Origin: Typha latifolia
Lineage: Eukaryota; Streptophyta; Magnoliopsida; Poales; Typhaceae
Assembly (NCBI GenBank): GCA_019914945.1
Contig: CM034104.1
Coordinates: 7,752,501 to 7,816,500, forward strand
Direction of reading: 5' to 3'
DNA length: 64,000 nucleotides
This document shows positions 48,516-59,817 of this stretch, one piece after another; within the stretch, counting starts at the first letter, position 1, and every line of letters begins with the position of its first letter. The translations under genes were made by a program, and so were the position numbers. The notes under the pieces were generated by a model. That model ran no database searches and was not told the origin of the DNA. It was given only the letters and a program-made list of their open reading frames with translations.

Positions 48516-51149
48516 TGTAACACCCTCGCCCGGCACGGGCACGTGCACGCCCATGTGCCCACACGGCACGCGCGGCGCACGCGATAGGACGGGCGGGGCC
48601 CGTCACGCACAAATACTCTCTTGTACACATACAATCATGATATCATCTAATACTACCTGCTAACATATCTATGCTCACATAATCCAACACCAAATAAAAC
48701 ATACTATCAACTAAATAAACCTGTTAACATGTGAATATCCGAGTCCACAATAATATACACTAGACCACTAATTAATCTGGCAGGACCCACACAGGCCACA
48801 AAAAACCATCAAGGTACAACTAAACAACTGATACAAGAGTACACTATAGTCTGACCTGTATTATACCAATTATCGTCTATACAATGAAGTACAAATATAA
48901 AATAATGGTACAACTCAATATCTGATTAAACTATCTTCTATACTATCTCGCGTTTATAGCTCAACTCATCTTTCTAAAATATCTCCTCAGAATATCTCGA
49001 GTCGGTATCACGTACCATATTATTTGTAGGGGTTAGAAAAGAAATAAGGAGAGTCATGAGCAAAAGGCTCGGTGAATAGACCTTATCATGAATCAGTGAT
49101 GCCAAACAGAGTATATTTCATGTATTGGATAATATGAATCAGAAAGCAGCATGATGCCATGTATGAACATGTATATATGTATCCTCAATGACATATATAT
49201 GAATGAAATCAATTCTCATGAATGAACATATTATATCCTCAACAAAAAATATATCACATGATAAAATTACCATATAACATCACCGAATATAACAACATAT
49301 CATGTATAACAATTATGATTCAATGATACTAGTCACATCAATGATGATGCATGATGCATGCCAACCACTAGATAATCGTATATGTCAGAGCTAGATATAA
49401 TCCACAAATCTCTCACTATCACAATCATCCATCTCAACTCTGAGTATCATCCACCATGCTGGACTACGGTACCCGACCCCAAACTTGATACACATTATGT
49501 CACAAGCTCAGAGCATACCCTATCATAGGCTAAGAGTATCTCTGTAGATAAATCATACCCTGCCATACGCTAAGGGTATCTTTGTAAATAAATCATACCC
49601 TGCTATACGCTAAGGGTATCTTAGAAGAAAGTAATCATATCCTGCCATAGCTAAGGATATATCAATGATAGTTGTACCCTATCATACGCTAAGAGTACAA
49701 CCATCAGCCATCACCATACTCTGCCATACGCTAAGAGTATGTCTAGTACTAGTCCGGACCAGATACCGTTCTAGCCATCACATCACATACACATACACAT
49801 ACACATGTACTTTTATAATTTCCTATACATGATAAATCATATGCATATATTTAGTACTGCAACAGATCATGCAACCCAAGAATTTAGATGATAAAGAAGC
49901 CAAGAGAAAAATGATGCAATGTCGAATCTAACCATGTATCTAACACATGTATACTTTTGCTAGTCTATCACATGCATACTCATGATAGAGATCATCCCGA
50001 CATAAAATCGTAACAGTATAATCATCTCTATATATCACCAATATACTCATATCTCAGATCAGCCCAATCAAATGCATAATAAAATATGCTTGACTGAAAT
50101 CATCTCTATATAAAGTCATATAATAATGTTGGAGGCCAAAACATGCGTGTACATAAGCTACAATATATCCTAATTTGAGAAAGGCGTCTAGGGGATAAGA
50201 CTACTCATCGTCTGATCAGAAGACACAAACCACGCATCTCTCATGTCTGTCAGTTAACCAAATGACACTCATCGCTAGCAAGGTCCACGGGGTCTCAAAG
50301 AAGGGGTTTGGGATCTGAAATATTTAAGTAGTATGATGTTAGCCGTTTATCTAATTAGAATTAATTCAATTAAAATATAAAAGTTTATTAGGTTTAGAAT
50401 CACTTTTCTTTATTTTTGATTATATAACTAGGTCTATAATATAGATACGATTCAAATACTATAATTATATTATTATTATAAAATGTTAGTTATAACATAA
50501 GGAGAAGAGGCCTGTTTCCTTTTATATGAGAGTATTTCTAAATATATAATTATAAAATAAAATAAAATAAAATAAAAGGCTAAATAAGTATAGACAAGGT
50601 CTAATTATAATTAACTTTATAATTCATACACTATCTTGATTAATTATCGGCAATGTAGTCTTTACTCGATAAAATAATAAATAAATATAAGCTTAGTATT
50701 TTGTTTGTTGCAGAATAATAAAAAATTAATAGAATTACTTAATATATATATGATGAGGATATTAGAATATAAATCTAATAATTATAATTTACAAATCTAT
50801 CTATTAATCTAATAGATATATAAATAAATAAATATAAGTATTACCTATATTTATACCTAATTAATCATTAATTATAAAAATTATCATTAATAAAATTATA
50901 TTGAAGAATATATAATATTATTAAAATAGTTAATGTCTAAATAATCTATTTGCATTAATTAAGAAGAAAAGAAAGAAAGAAAGAAAGAAAGAAGAAGAAG
51001 AAGAAGAGGAGAAGAGGAAGAGAAGAAAGAGAGAAAGTGAGGGAGTAGGTTGCGGACCCCCGCGCTAGCGGGAAGGGCACTGGTCGCTGCTGGCCAGCCA
51101 GTGGCCAGCCTCTCACCGGCGGCTCGGCTCCGACGAGCTCGAGCTCGAG

Positions 51150-51194
<45 letters not shown>

Positions 51195-51458
51195 GAGCTT
51201 CTCATCGGCGGCGACGGCTTTGAGAAGGTAGCGGCGGGTCGACGTCGACAACGAGGAGGAAGGAGTGCGAGAGAGAGATAGAGATAGAGAGATTTAAAGA
51301 GAGAAAGTGAAGGCGGTGGGGGGAGGGGGTTTTGGTGGTGGCTGCGGTGACGCGAGGGGGTGCGTGGCACCTCCCCTACGCTACCCCATTGCATGGGCAT
51401 GAGGCCAGCCACGTCGTGCCCATGCAAAGATTTTTTTTTTTAAGGTTGGGTTGTTACA
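48516..51458 (-). mobile_element. Family X element, copy W, complete
   Basis: A 2,943-bp copy from TGTAACACCCTCGCCC (48516) to ...GGTTGGGTTGTTACA (51458). The GC-rich tip is at 48516-48610. The six-unit minisatellite is at 49514-49741. The GA tract (about 51151-51190) and GC-rich core (about 51050-51140) stand in the usual order, and an outer hairpin (GCATGGGCA...TGCCCATGC, 51391-51425) has lost its inner arm. No 5-bp target duplication is visible (TAAAT versus GGAAA). No coding sequence; the Ser/Leu-rich frames are repeat translations. Confidence 0.85.
49514..49741 (-). repeat. Six-unit tandem hairpin minisatellite in W
   Basis: Reverse-complement counterpart of 28001-28230: six units with stems of the type TACCCT...AGGGTA (for example CATACCCTGCCATACGCTAAGGGTATC in two adjacent copies near 49555-49620). 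Both arrays keep the same unit order, so the expansion predates the split of these two copies. Confidence 0.88.
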
Positions 51459-51729
51459 GGAAAGGCAGCAACTACGGCGACGACGGGGCCCGCCGCAGCT
51501 AGCTGGCCTAGCCCGGTTGGCCGAGCTGGCGGTTGTGGTCGCACGTGGCACCGTCAACGTGCACCCACAATTTGCATGGCATGAGCTCGTGCCATGCATT
51601 ACTAAATTTTTTTTTTAATTTCTTTCTTTTTATCTCTTTTTTTAATTTAATTTATATATTATTATTATTATTATTGTTATTAATAATATTATTTTATTTT
51701 ATTTTTATTTTTTTATATGGGTTATTATA
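51459..51729 (-). mobile_element. Family X fragment, AT-rich end (copy V)
   Basis: Matches the last ~270 bp of Y1 (15385-15645): GCCGCAGCTAGCTGGCC..., the short palindrome (51573-51598, one mismatch), TTTCTTTTTATCTCTTTTTTT, ATT repeats and a worn terminus GGGTTATTATA. It directly adjoins W, in the same orientation. Confidence 0.75.
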
Positions 51730-52150
51730 CTTATAGTTGATTGATAGGAATGAAACATTGAGGGGATTTAAGGAGCATCTTAGAGGAGTTCAAAATCGCA
51801 TGAAATAGGTTTATGATCGAGGACATTGTGAGCAAGAGTTTGCTGTGGGTGATTTGGTTTATGTAGGGGCACAACCTTATCGACAGATTACCATAAGACC
51901 GGTAATGAACTAAAAGCTATCATTTTAATATTTTGGACCCTATAGGGTCAAGGCGAACGTTGGGCCTTTGCATATTTATTGGACTTACCCGAGGGGACAT
52001 GAGTTCATCCGGTGTTCCATGTGTTAGTTTTGAAGGCGAAGATTGGACATGATATTATTGTGGGGATTGACTTACCTGAGTCGGTTGCAGAATAGGAGAT
52101 CAATAAGCCAGTTCGGATATTGGCCAAGCGTAGGCGACGACATGATGAAC
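51730..52150 (+). pseudogene. Ty3/gypsy integrase carboxy-terminal fragment
   Basis: Readable QEFAVGDLVYVGAQPYRQ with flanking EHLRGVQNRMK and YFGPYRVKANVGP, the usual end of a gypsy integrase. The following VFHV/LK-type region is frame-shifted. Stops at several Gln codons. Only this last part of pol is present. Confidence 0.75.
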
Positions 52151-53066
52151 GTGTTTTGGCTGTTTGAATATGATCAGGGTGTGTTCGAATGCACGACGGG
52201 GAAGTTGAGTTATAATAAGATTTGTTTAAGGTTTTGGGATGTTTGGCTAGCCTTTATATATGTGAAAAAATAGCCTCTTTGGATTATTGAATATTGGAAT
52301 TAGCTTTCATCTAGGCTTTAGCCATCTTCTTGTCCTCCTTTCTCTCCCTTGTTATCCAACCCAAGTTCTCGTCTACGGCTGAGGTTAATCCTTCATCACA
52401 TTTTCCTCCTCCCTCTAGCGACCAGCCATACTCGGAAGCTCCCTTCTCCCCTCTCGTCTATTTCCAAGCACTAATCCATCCACCATACCATAATCATCTT
52501 CCACAACCCTAAGCACATATTCCACGTCCATCCCGTTATCTCCTGACCTTTGGCCACTATATCATATGTTACTTTCAATCTACTCCTTCGATCGTCGTGA
52601 TTCTAGTTGCTTTGGATGCCTAACTCATAGAGGAACAACATACCCAAGGCCTGTATTATACCAATTATCGATTCCACTTACGTTCACAAGTTTCATGCTG
52701 ATTTCTGTTCAGATTATCATTTTGGATAGAAACTCATCTTCACCAAAAGTGACCGTAACAAACCACATCAGCTCCATCCAGGCCTCCTTCCTTCTTTCTA
52801 GATCAACAACCATCATCATCACTATTTTTTTCCACCATTGTTGACCTGTAACACCACCACAACCGCAAAACCCCACCACTACTGCTACAAAACCTTATCG
52901 TTGGCTTCCATCTTTCTTTCTCAACATCAACGCCACACACCCCTCCATATCTACCATCTAACTCACTACCCTATGTCTAGACAATCCCTAGCCACTTTCA
53001 CCACATCCCTGCTAGATCCTCCCTCCAATTTGCTACCAACTTCTTAGCCGCAACAATGCCCATTAA
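52151..53066 (+). mobile_element. Probable LTR of a third gypsy family, decayed
   Basis: Lies between integrase remains and a primer-site-like sequence, the place of an LTR. It has a TATA-like TTTATATATGTG (52250-52262), then a C-rich leader (52320-53050) similar in layout to LTR family 1. Termini are not sharply defined; the limits given are approximate. Confidence 0.5.
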
Positions 53067-53069
53067 ACC

Positions 53070-53080
53070 TGGTATCCGAG
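53070..53080 (+). other. Decayed primer-binding site
   Basis: TGGTATCCGAG, one base off the standard TGGTATCAGAG start, at the end of the C-rich leader. Confidence 0.5.
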
Positions 53081-53600
53081 ATTGGATCATATCACTTTCC
53101 TCAGACACGCCATGCTTATAAATAGATCCATGTCTAACCCTCCACATGAAGGCACTCCAACAAAGGCAGGAGCAGCTGCCATCAAAAGCAATGAACTGAT
53201 CCATAACCCTTTATCCCTAATCACTCAATCCACAATGTTGGGATCCCGATTTGGTCCATATGATGCGCTCGATTTCTAGAGTCAAAAGGAGCCATACAAG
53301 AGTCATAGAGCCATGCAAGTTGAGATGCAAGTCACATTCCTTGCATCATCGATAGGCAATGTGAGCCTCCCTCGAGGTGTTCACACAAGCTTTTATCAAC
53401 GCTCAATGAAATCCTATGGCGATAGAGCCTTCAATTGGCAACTGAACCCCTCTATCTCAACCATCATGTGATGACGAGATGTACCCCACCAAGCAGTTTG
53501 TGGAAGATTTCAAGGTATGGAAAGTCTTTATTGATCCTGCGTGTCGACAAACTTACCATGAAGATCTAGAGCCTAGATGATAGGAACTTTGTCGGATTAG
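53081..53600 (+). pseudogene. Gypsy leader/gag start remains
   Basis: Follows the primer site. It contains broken pieces typical of the start of gypsy gag regions (GAGTCAAAAGGAGCCATACAAGAG..., AGTTTGTGGAAGATTTCAAGG), with no frame longer than about 65 codons. Assignment is by position more than by protein similarity. Confidence 0.35.
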
Positions 53601-53760
53601 ATCCATTCACGGCACATTGGGTTTGCTTGGGTCAAATCTAGTTATCTAGTTTAGTCATTTACCAATTTTAGCACCTGCTATTTTGGTTGAGCCATAAACT
53701 TAGGTACTTACTAAATATTGACTCAACTTGTTAATTCATTAATTAGGTTTAGTGTAAAAA
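53601..53760 (+). repeat. Diverged piece of the 6117-6718 LTR family
   Basis: GTACTTACTAAATATTGACTCAACTTGTTAAT (53702-53733) parallels GTACCTGCTAAATATGGACTCAACTTGTTAAT at 6261-6292, with looser similarity to the left. Confidence 0.55.
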
Positions 53761-54125
53761 TTCAAACCACAGAAAAGAAATAAAATGATAATAAAAACAA
53801 ATAGACAAATAATTATGGCAATAAAATAATGGGTTAATTACGCGGATATCCTCTAAACTATACCTAGTTTTTACGGAAACCCCCTAAACTTTTTTATGTT
53901 ACATTACAATATCACCCTTCCGTTAGTTACCCTCAATTAAATTGAGCCAATGAACTTATGTGGCAGTCATATTAGAATACATCAGCTATGAAATGAACTA
54001 GATACCCTTATTGGTGGGAAAGAACTTAATTTCAGTTTGGTCCAATAATAATGGACGAATATACCCTCCCTCCCTCGTCTTCAACTTCCCTCCCCGTTAT
54101 CCCACTCTTTCCTTCCCTCCCTTCA

Positions 54126-54203
<78 letters not shown>

Positions 54204-54480
54204 CCTCCCTCCCTCCCCTAACAACGCTATTGCCCACGACGACGGCGACACAGGAGGACGATAATGGCGCATGAGCAGGAGGCGTGGCCCAGTGAACCAG
54301 CGATCGGATGCCACGGAGCGATGCTCTATTGACGGCAGCGGCGACTCCTCCCCGTTCTTTCCCTCCCTCCTTTCCAACGATGCTACCACCCACGACGACG
54401 GCGACGCATGAGCAGGACGACGACAGCTAGGAGGTGGCGACGTGGTGGAGCAGCGTCCTAGCGCCACGCGGTGAATCTCC
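53761..54480. other. Non-coding DNA with MITE-like segment and (CT)n tract
   Basis: 53830-53970 (TTAATTACGCGGATATCCTCTAAACTATACC...) resembles one end of a plant MITE, but no matching inverted end was found. 54128-54199 is a run of about 35 CT units. 54225-54470 is GC-rich with two related GACGACGGCGAC stretches, about 170 bp apart. Confidence 0.4.
54128..54199 (+). repeat. (CT)n microsatellite
   Basis: About 35 uninterrupted CT units followed by CCCT units. It is the longest perfect dinucleotide run in the window and, unlike the others, does not sit inside a family-X element. Confidence 0.95.
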
Positions 54481-54754
54481 ATTCACTAGCAAAGAGGAAC
54501 TCCGCTGAGGTCTGTAATTTAATTGTTTGTTAAGTACCTAACTATTAATATTAGTAGAGGAGCTTAAATTTGTATGCAGAAATCTATCCATATGCTAACT
54601 TTTTGAACAAATTACATTTGATATAACACGTGTTGCAGAATGCTGATCAGTGCTATCATACCTTAGTTATAATCCCGATTAGTAATTTTGTAAAGGCTAA
54701 TTAGGAAAGAAGGTCGTAGGTTCTTAAACTCCATTTGATGAACCATGCCTGCAG

Positions 54755-55320
54755 TGCTAAGTGTTCAGGAAAAGATAGGGGCAGTCTCCATGGTATAATA
54801 ATCTTTGCCGTCCAGTAACAGATTTGCTAGCACTTCTTGTCAGTGGCGTCCAAGGAGTCATAAGCAACCCTACGGTAAGATTTCTCCTTTCTTTTTCGAC
54901 AACATTTGATGTTGATCTCGTCATGAGTGTAATGTAAAATATATTTTATCCCTTCTATTTTGTTCTTCGGTTTCTCTTGTAATCATCTATTTCTTCTTAA
55001 TCATGTTTTAGATGATACCAATGGAACTATTGAGGTCTCTCCTAGAGTTGCAAATAATACCGATGGAACTATTGAAGCTGCAAAATGGTTGCACAACGTT
55101 GTCGACCGTCCCAATGTATACATAAAGATCCCAGCTACTACAGATTGTGTTCCCTCTAGCAGAGAAGTTATTCTTAATGGTATAAGCATCAATGTTACAG
55201 TATCAATAACCAGTAGTATTTCTTGAGATCCTACCTCGATGGACCAAACCTCTTGCCACTGTTTGAAGAAATTAAAAGTGGAGATTAATGAAATCAAATG
55301 GCTTGGCATTTGCAACGGTC
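54755..55320 (+). pseudogene. Transaldolase gene fragment
   Basis: Two exon pieces of a plant transaldolase (non-oxidative pentose phosphate pathway, sedoheptulose/fructose carbon transfer). Exon a, 54755-54874, follows TGCAG and reads GQSPWYNNLCRPVTDLLALL then GVISNPT, ending at donor GTAAGA. Exon b starts after TTTTAG at 55012 and reads DDTNGTIEVSPRVA, EAAKWLHNVVDRPNVYIKIPAT. The Lys of YIKIPAT (codon about 55125-55127) is the expected Schiff-base residue. The roughly 50 residues that normally lie between the two are absent: the gap is a 137-bp intron only, so an exon has been lost. After about 55200 the frame decays, and a copia LTR begins at 55364. The rest of the gene is not in the window. 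Confidence 0.8.
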
Positions 55321-55363
55321 AAGCGAAGGTAAATCTATCTCTTGAACAAATTTGCCGTCCACT

Positions 55364-56510
55364 TGTTACGATTGAAAATTTACGAAGGCAATTTGTTCTC
55401 GGGATATAAGACCGTCACGAATCAAGGTGCAACTCGCAAAATTGAACCTTGATCTGAACTAGAGTTAATTGTAACAAAACAAGCACTTAGGTCTATATAA
55501 AAAAAAATTCAAAACAATAGCATCATCTTCTATTTATAGCAAATGAAAGGACATCAACTAAAAGATGCTAGTAGTTATATAACTAAAAAATAGTTATGGT
55601 AGTTATATAACTAAAAAGTAGTTAGATAACTAAAAAGTAGTTAGATAACTAAAAAGTAGTTACGTTAGTTAACTAGAAAGTAGTTAGATAACTAAAAGTA
55701 GTTATGGTTATGAAAAGGTGTCTAATCAAAATATTTATTCACAAAATTATTTATTTTAAAATAACACCATAGAAATATTAATATTTCTAACAAGGCAAAT
55801 ACTTCAATGCACCTTTAAAAATTATAATCTTAATCCAACGGCTATAATAGCCAGTTTTCATACCCGGTACCGGTTTCCCGGTACCGGTTCCAAAACCACA
55901 TTACGTAAGAAAAAGAGTATATTAGTTAAGAAGATTAATTACGTGTGCCTAAATTCCCAATTTTCTTGTTATACCCTTGAAGATCTTAATCATTAGATTT
56001 TCATCAAAGTGATTGATAAGTACGAAAAAAGCACTCTACACGTTTTTTTTCTTCCGTTAAGATTTCTCTCTTAAATATAATTATACCTTAATTATAGGAG
56101 ATATCATTTAATATTAAATAATTTAAATTTGATTATTTGGAGATAAACTTCAATTTAAATATAATTCTCTATCTCTATCTATTAAAATTTAATTTAAATC
56201 AATCTTAAACTAATGGGAGATATATGTAAATAATCAAAAATAATCAAAAAGATAAAATGTAATTAAATTTTCATCAAGTTAATTATAAAAGACATCAATA
56301 CCCTTTATTTTGATATATATACATTACTCTCAGTTAATGATCTAATATAATTGTTAAAAAATAATGTGCAAGATTATATATCTAAAAAGAATTACCTGTT
56401 GAACTGGTAATATCTTTCATTCCTATTATACCCTTAAAGATCTTAACCGTTAGATCTTCATTAAATTGATTGATAAAGAATTAATGCACGGAAGAAACCC
56501 TCTTCTAACA
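55364..56510 (-). mobile_element. 3' LTR of minus-strand copia element
   Basis: A 1,147-bp LTR. On the minus strand it starts TGTTAGAAGAGGG (at 56510), next to a purine-leaning tract GTGGCGGAT, and ends ...CGTAACA (at 55364), giving TGTTA/TAACA inverted ends. It carries a tandem array of a ~20-bp motif at 55573-55707. Confidence 0.75.
55573..55707. repeat. Short tandem array inside the copia LTR
   Basis: Five to six units of about 20-22 bp built on AACTAAAAAGTAGTTAGAT, with the palindrome AGTTATATAACT at the left. Such U3 arrays often hold transcription factor sites (general knowledge); function here is unknown. Confidence 0.75.
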
Positions 56511-57057
56511 ATCCGCCACTTATTTTAAAATAAATAACAATAACTTTGATTTCAAATATGCTTGCTGTTACACAAAGATATTGATACATAAGTGAAAATA
56601 CCGTATGGTTTGAATTTTCACATAGTGTAAAATTCTCAAAGTAGTATCAGGATGTTAATAGACATAAAGTCGTTGAATTAACAAAATTTACGACACAACC
56701 GCAGAATTCACACATATCTTTATCAGAATCTCAATATTCTTCCCAGCCGCGCATTAATGGCCATGCACTGATTCCGACTTCATGAGTGTGCTAGGAGTTG
56801 ACCAAACTCCGACATAAGCGGCCTGACTTCACACTCATATAGGTAAAGTTCTTCTAGGTGCTACTGTAGATTAAATACACATATTATACGAACCCATTAA
56901 GAGTTTAAGTCAACCTCACATGTTCATTATAGAAACATAGCACTTACCAAATAATTTTTGAGTAGGTCCAAATAGCGTGCTATATCATCACCCTCCAGAT
57001 TTGTTTTTCCCTTTGAACCTAGAGCATGGAAATCTATGGTTTTGGTAGGGTTGCCAT
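56511..57057 (-). other. 3' untranslated spacer of the copia element
   Basis: Between the RNase H stop and the LTR. No frames. Ends at the LTR with GTGGCGGAT, the likely worn polypurine tract. Confidence 0.55.
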
Positions 57058-59231
57058 CTTTTGGTGATATTATTCAACTGGTCTAAGACCCATCTCACAA
57101 GATGTTTTTCTAATTAGATCCTTGTTAAGGCCTTTAGTCAAAGGATCCGCTAAATTTGTGCACGATCGAATGTAATCCACAGTGATTACTTCATCTTCTA
57201 ATAGCTGTCTCACAGAATTATGTCTAAGACGTATATGTCTCAACTTTCCATTATATGATTTGTTATATACCCGTGACAAAGTGGCTTGACTATCACAATA
57301 AATTGAAATAGGAGGCATAGGATTTGACCATATTGGCAAATCAATTAAAATTTTTTTTAACCACTCAGCCTCTTTGCCTGCTGCTCCCAAAGCCACTAAC
57401 TCAGACTCCATAGTAGAATGAGTTATACAAGTATATTTCTTGGATCCCCAAGAAATAGCAGCACCACCAAGAGTGAAAATCCACCCACTCGAAGATTTAG
57501 AACCATCATTTACATAGTTCTAGTTTGCATCACTATACCTTGCAATAACAGATGGATTTCCTCTATAGTATAAGTGCAAACGATTTATTCCTTCAAAATA
57601 TCCTAATACAATGGATATTATTTTCCAATGCTCAAAATTAGGATAACTTGTGTATCGACTCAATTTGCCTACGGCAAAAGCAATATCTGGACGTGTGCAA
57701 TGCATTGCATACATCAAACTTCCAATAATCCTTGAGTATTCAATTTGTGATACACATTGATTTTTATCAATATCAAGCTTCAAGTTTGGATTATAAGGAA
57801 TTCTTGAAATTTTATCAAACAAATGAGAAAATTTCTTTAGAATTTTCTCAATATAATGACTTTGTGACAATGCAAGAGAATTTTCGATTCTGTGTATTTT
57901 CATACCAAGAATAGTATTTGCAATACCCAAATCTTTCATATCAAAGTGAGATAATAAGAAATTTTTAGTCATATTAATACATAAGTCACTCTTGCTAAAA
58001 ATAAGTATATCATCCACGTATAAGCATATGATCACAATGTCATTATCAATCATCTTATAATAGATGCATTTGTCCGCCTCATTTGACCGGAATCCATTAG
58101 AAAGCAAAACATTGTCAAATCTCTCATGCCATTGTTTAGGGGCTTATTTTAGACCATATAATGATCTAACCAATTTGCATACTTTATTTTCTTGGCCTTG
58201 TAAAATGAAACCTTCTGGTTGATCCATATAAACTTCATCCAAATAACCATTCAAAAATGTTATTTTCACATCCATTTGATGGATTTTGAAGTTATATATT
58301 GACGCTAATGAAATTAATATTCTAATCGAAGATATCCTAGCCACGGGGGCATAGGTATCAAAATAATCAATGCCTTTAGATTGTTTAAACCCTTTGGCTA
58401 CCAATCTAGTCTTATACTTATCAATAGATCCATCAGATTTAAGCTTTCGCTTAAATATCCATTTACATCCAATAGGTTTAGATCCTAAAGGTAAGTCTAC
58501 CAATGTCCAAGTATTATTAGACAAAATAGACTCCATTTCATCATTGATAGCTTCCTTCCAAAAAATGGCATCTCTTGATTTCATTGCTTCATCAAAACTA
58601 GAAGGATCACTCTCCATATTAAGACAAAAATAAAATTCATTCAAAATAGAATTTGAAGTCCCTTCCACAAGGTAAGTCACAAAATCAGGACCAAAATTTG
58701 ATTCTTTTCTAATTCTTTTGGATTTTCTAATTTCCACATCTTCAAAAGAATTTTCAGAAGAATCATTATATAGAGATTTTCCTTGATTATTAAAATCAAA
58801 TTCTAGAGATTTAGATTCTTTAAAGGTTTTATCCTCAAAGAATTCGGCATCCCTAGATTCAATCATAACGTTTGTATTTATCTCTAGAAAATGATATGCT
58901 TTGCTATTAGAAGCATAACCAATAAAAGCACATTTAGTGGTTCTTGGCCCCAACTTTGATCTTTTCAGATCGGGTAATCTAACATAAGCTAGGCACCCCC
59001 ACAATTTTAAATATCCTAAGTTAGGTTTTCGACTAAACCATAACTCATAAGGAGATACATTCCTTTTAGAAGGTATTCTATTAAGAATATGTGCAGCCGT
59101 TATGATTGTTTCACCCCAAAGATTGTCCGGAAGACAAGAATGGTCAAGCATTGCATTAATCATATCCAATAGAGTTCTATTTTTTCTTTCAGCCACACCG
59201 TTTTGTTGTGGTGTATATGGAGCAGTTCTTT
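57058..59231 (-). pseudogene. Ty1/copia pol, nearly open (integrase end, RT, RNase H)
   Basis: Minus-strand copia polyprotein. From the right: end of the integrase core (APYTPQQNGVAERKNRT at about 59160-59220), then a long acidic linker. RT follows (GCKWIFKRKLKSDGS, DVKITFLNGYLDEVYM, YVDDILIFS near 57997-58023) and RNase H (GSLMYAMHCTRPDIAFAVG; CDSQATL; LRHIRLRHNSVRQL). Only two in-frame stops are evident over 2.1 kb, TAA at 58144-58146 in a Gln codon context and TAG at about 57520-57522 in a Trp context, so it is much younger than the copia at 7471. Gag, protease, most of integrase and the 5' LTR are missing to the right, where family X starts. The first ~34 codons of the longest open frame are from family X and not part of the gene. 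Confidence 0.88.
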
Positions 59232-59595
59232 TGTAACAAACCAATCTTAAAACAAAAAAAAATAAAAATTTATGGGCACGACGCGACCAGCCACACTGTG
59301 GCCGGCCTTGTGCCCATGCAAGCTGCGCATGTAGCTTGCGTGGTGGGGGCGCCACGTGCCCACTGCCGCTGCCGCTGCCAACGGGCTACGGCTAGCTGGC
59401 CGCGGCGGGCCCCGGTGCCGCCGCAACCCCCTCCACCGCCTCCTCTCTCTCTTTCTCTCTCTCTTTAAAATTCTCTCTCTATCTATTTATCTCTCTCGGT
59501 CTCTCTCTCACTCCACTCTCTCTCCACTATCTTTTGCACTCCTCGTCGCCGACGTCGCCCGCCGCCATCTCCCCGAAGCCGCCGCCACCAGTGAG

Positions 59596-59647
<52 letters not shown>

Positions 59648-59786
59648 CGAGCTCGTCGGAGCCGAGCCGCCGGCGTGAGGCCGACCGCTGGCTAGCCAGC
59701 AGCGGCCGGTGCCCTCCCCACCGGCCCGGGTCCGTAAACTCCTCCCTCACATTCTCTTTTTCTCCTCTTCCTCTTCTCTTCTTCTT

Positions 59787-59817
<31 letters not shown>

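Noticed and set aside
58144..59355. A 403-codon frame starting at 59355
   Set aside because: The first ~34 codons come from family-X sequence and are not copia; only the part left of 59231 is retrotransposon protein.
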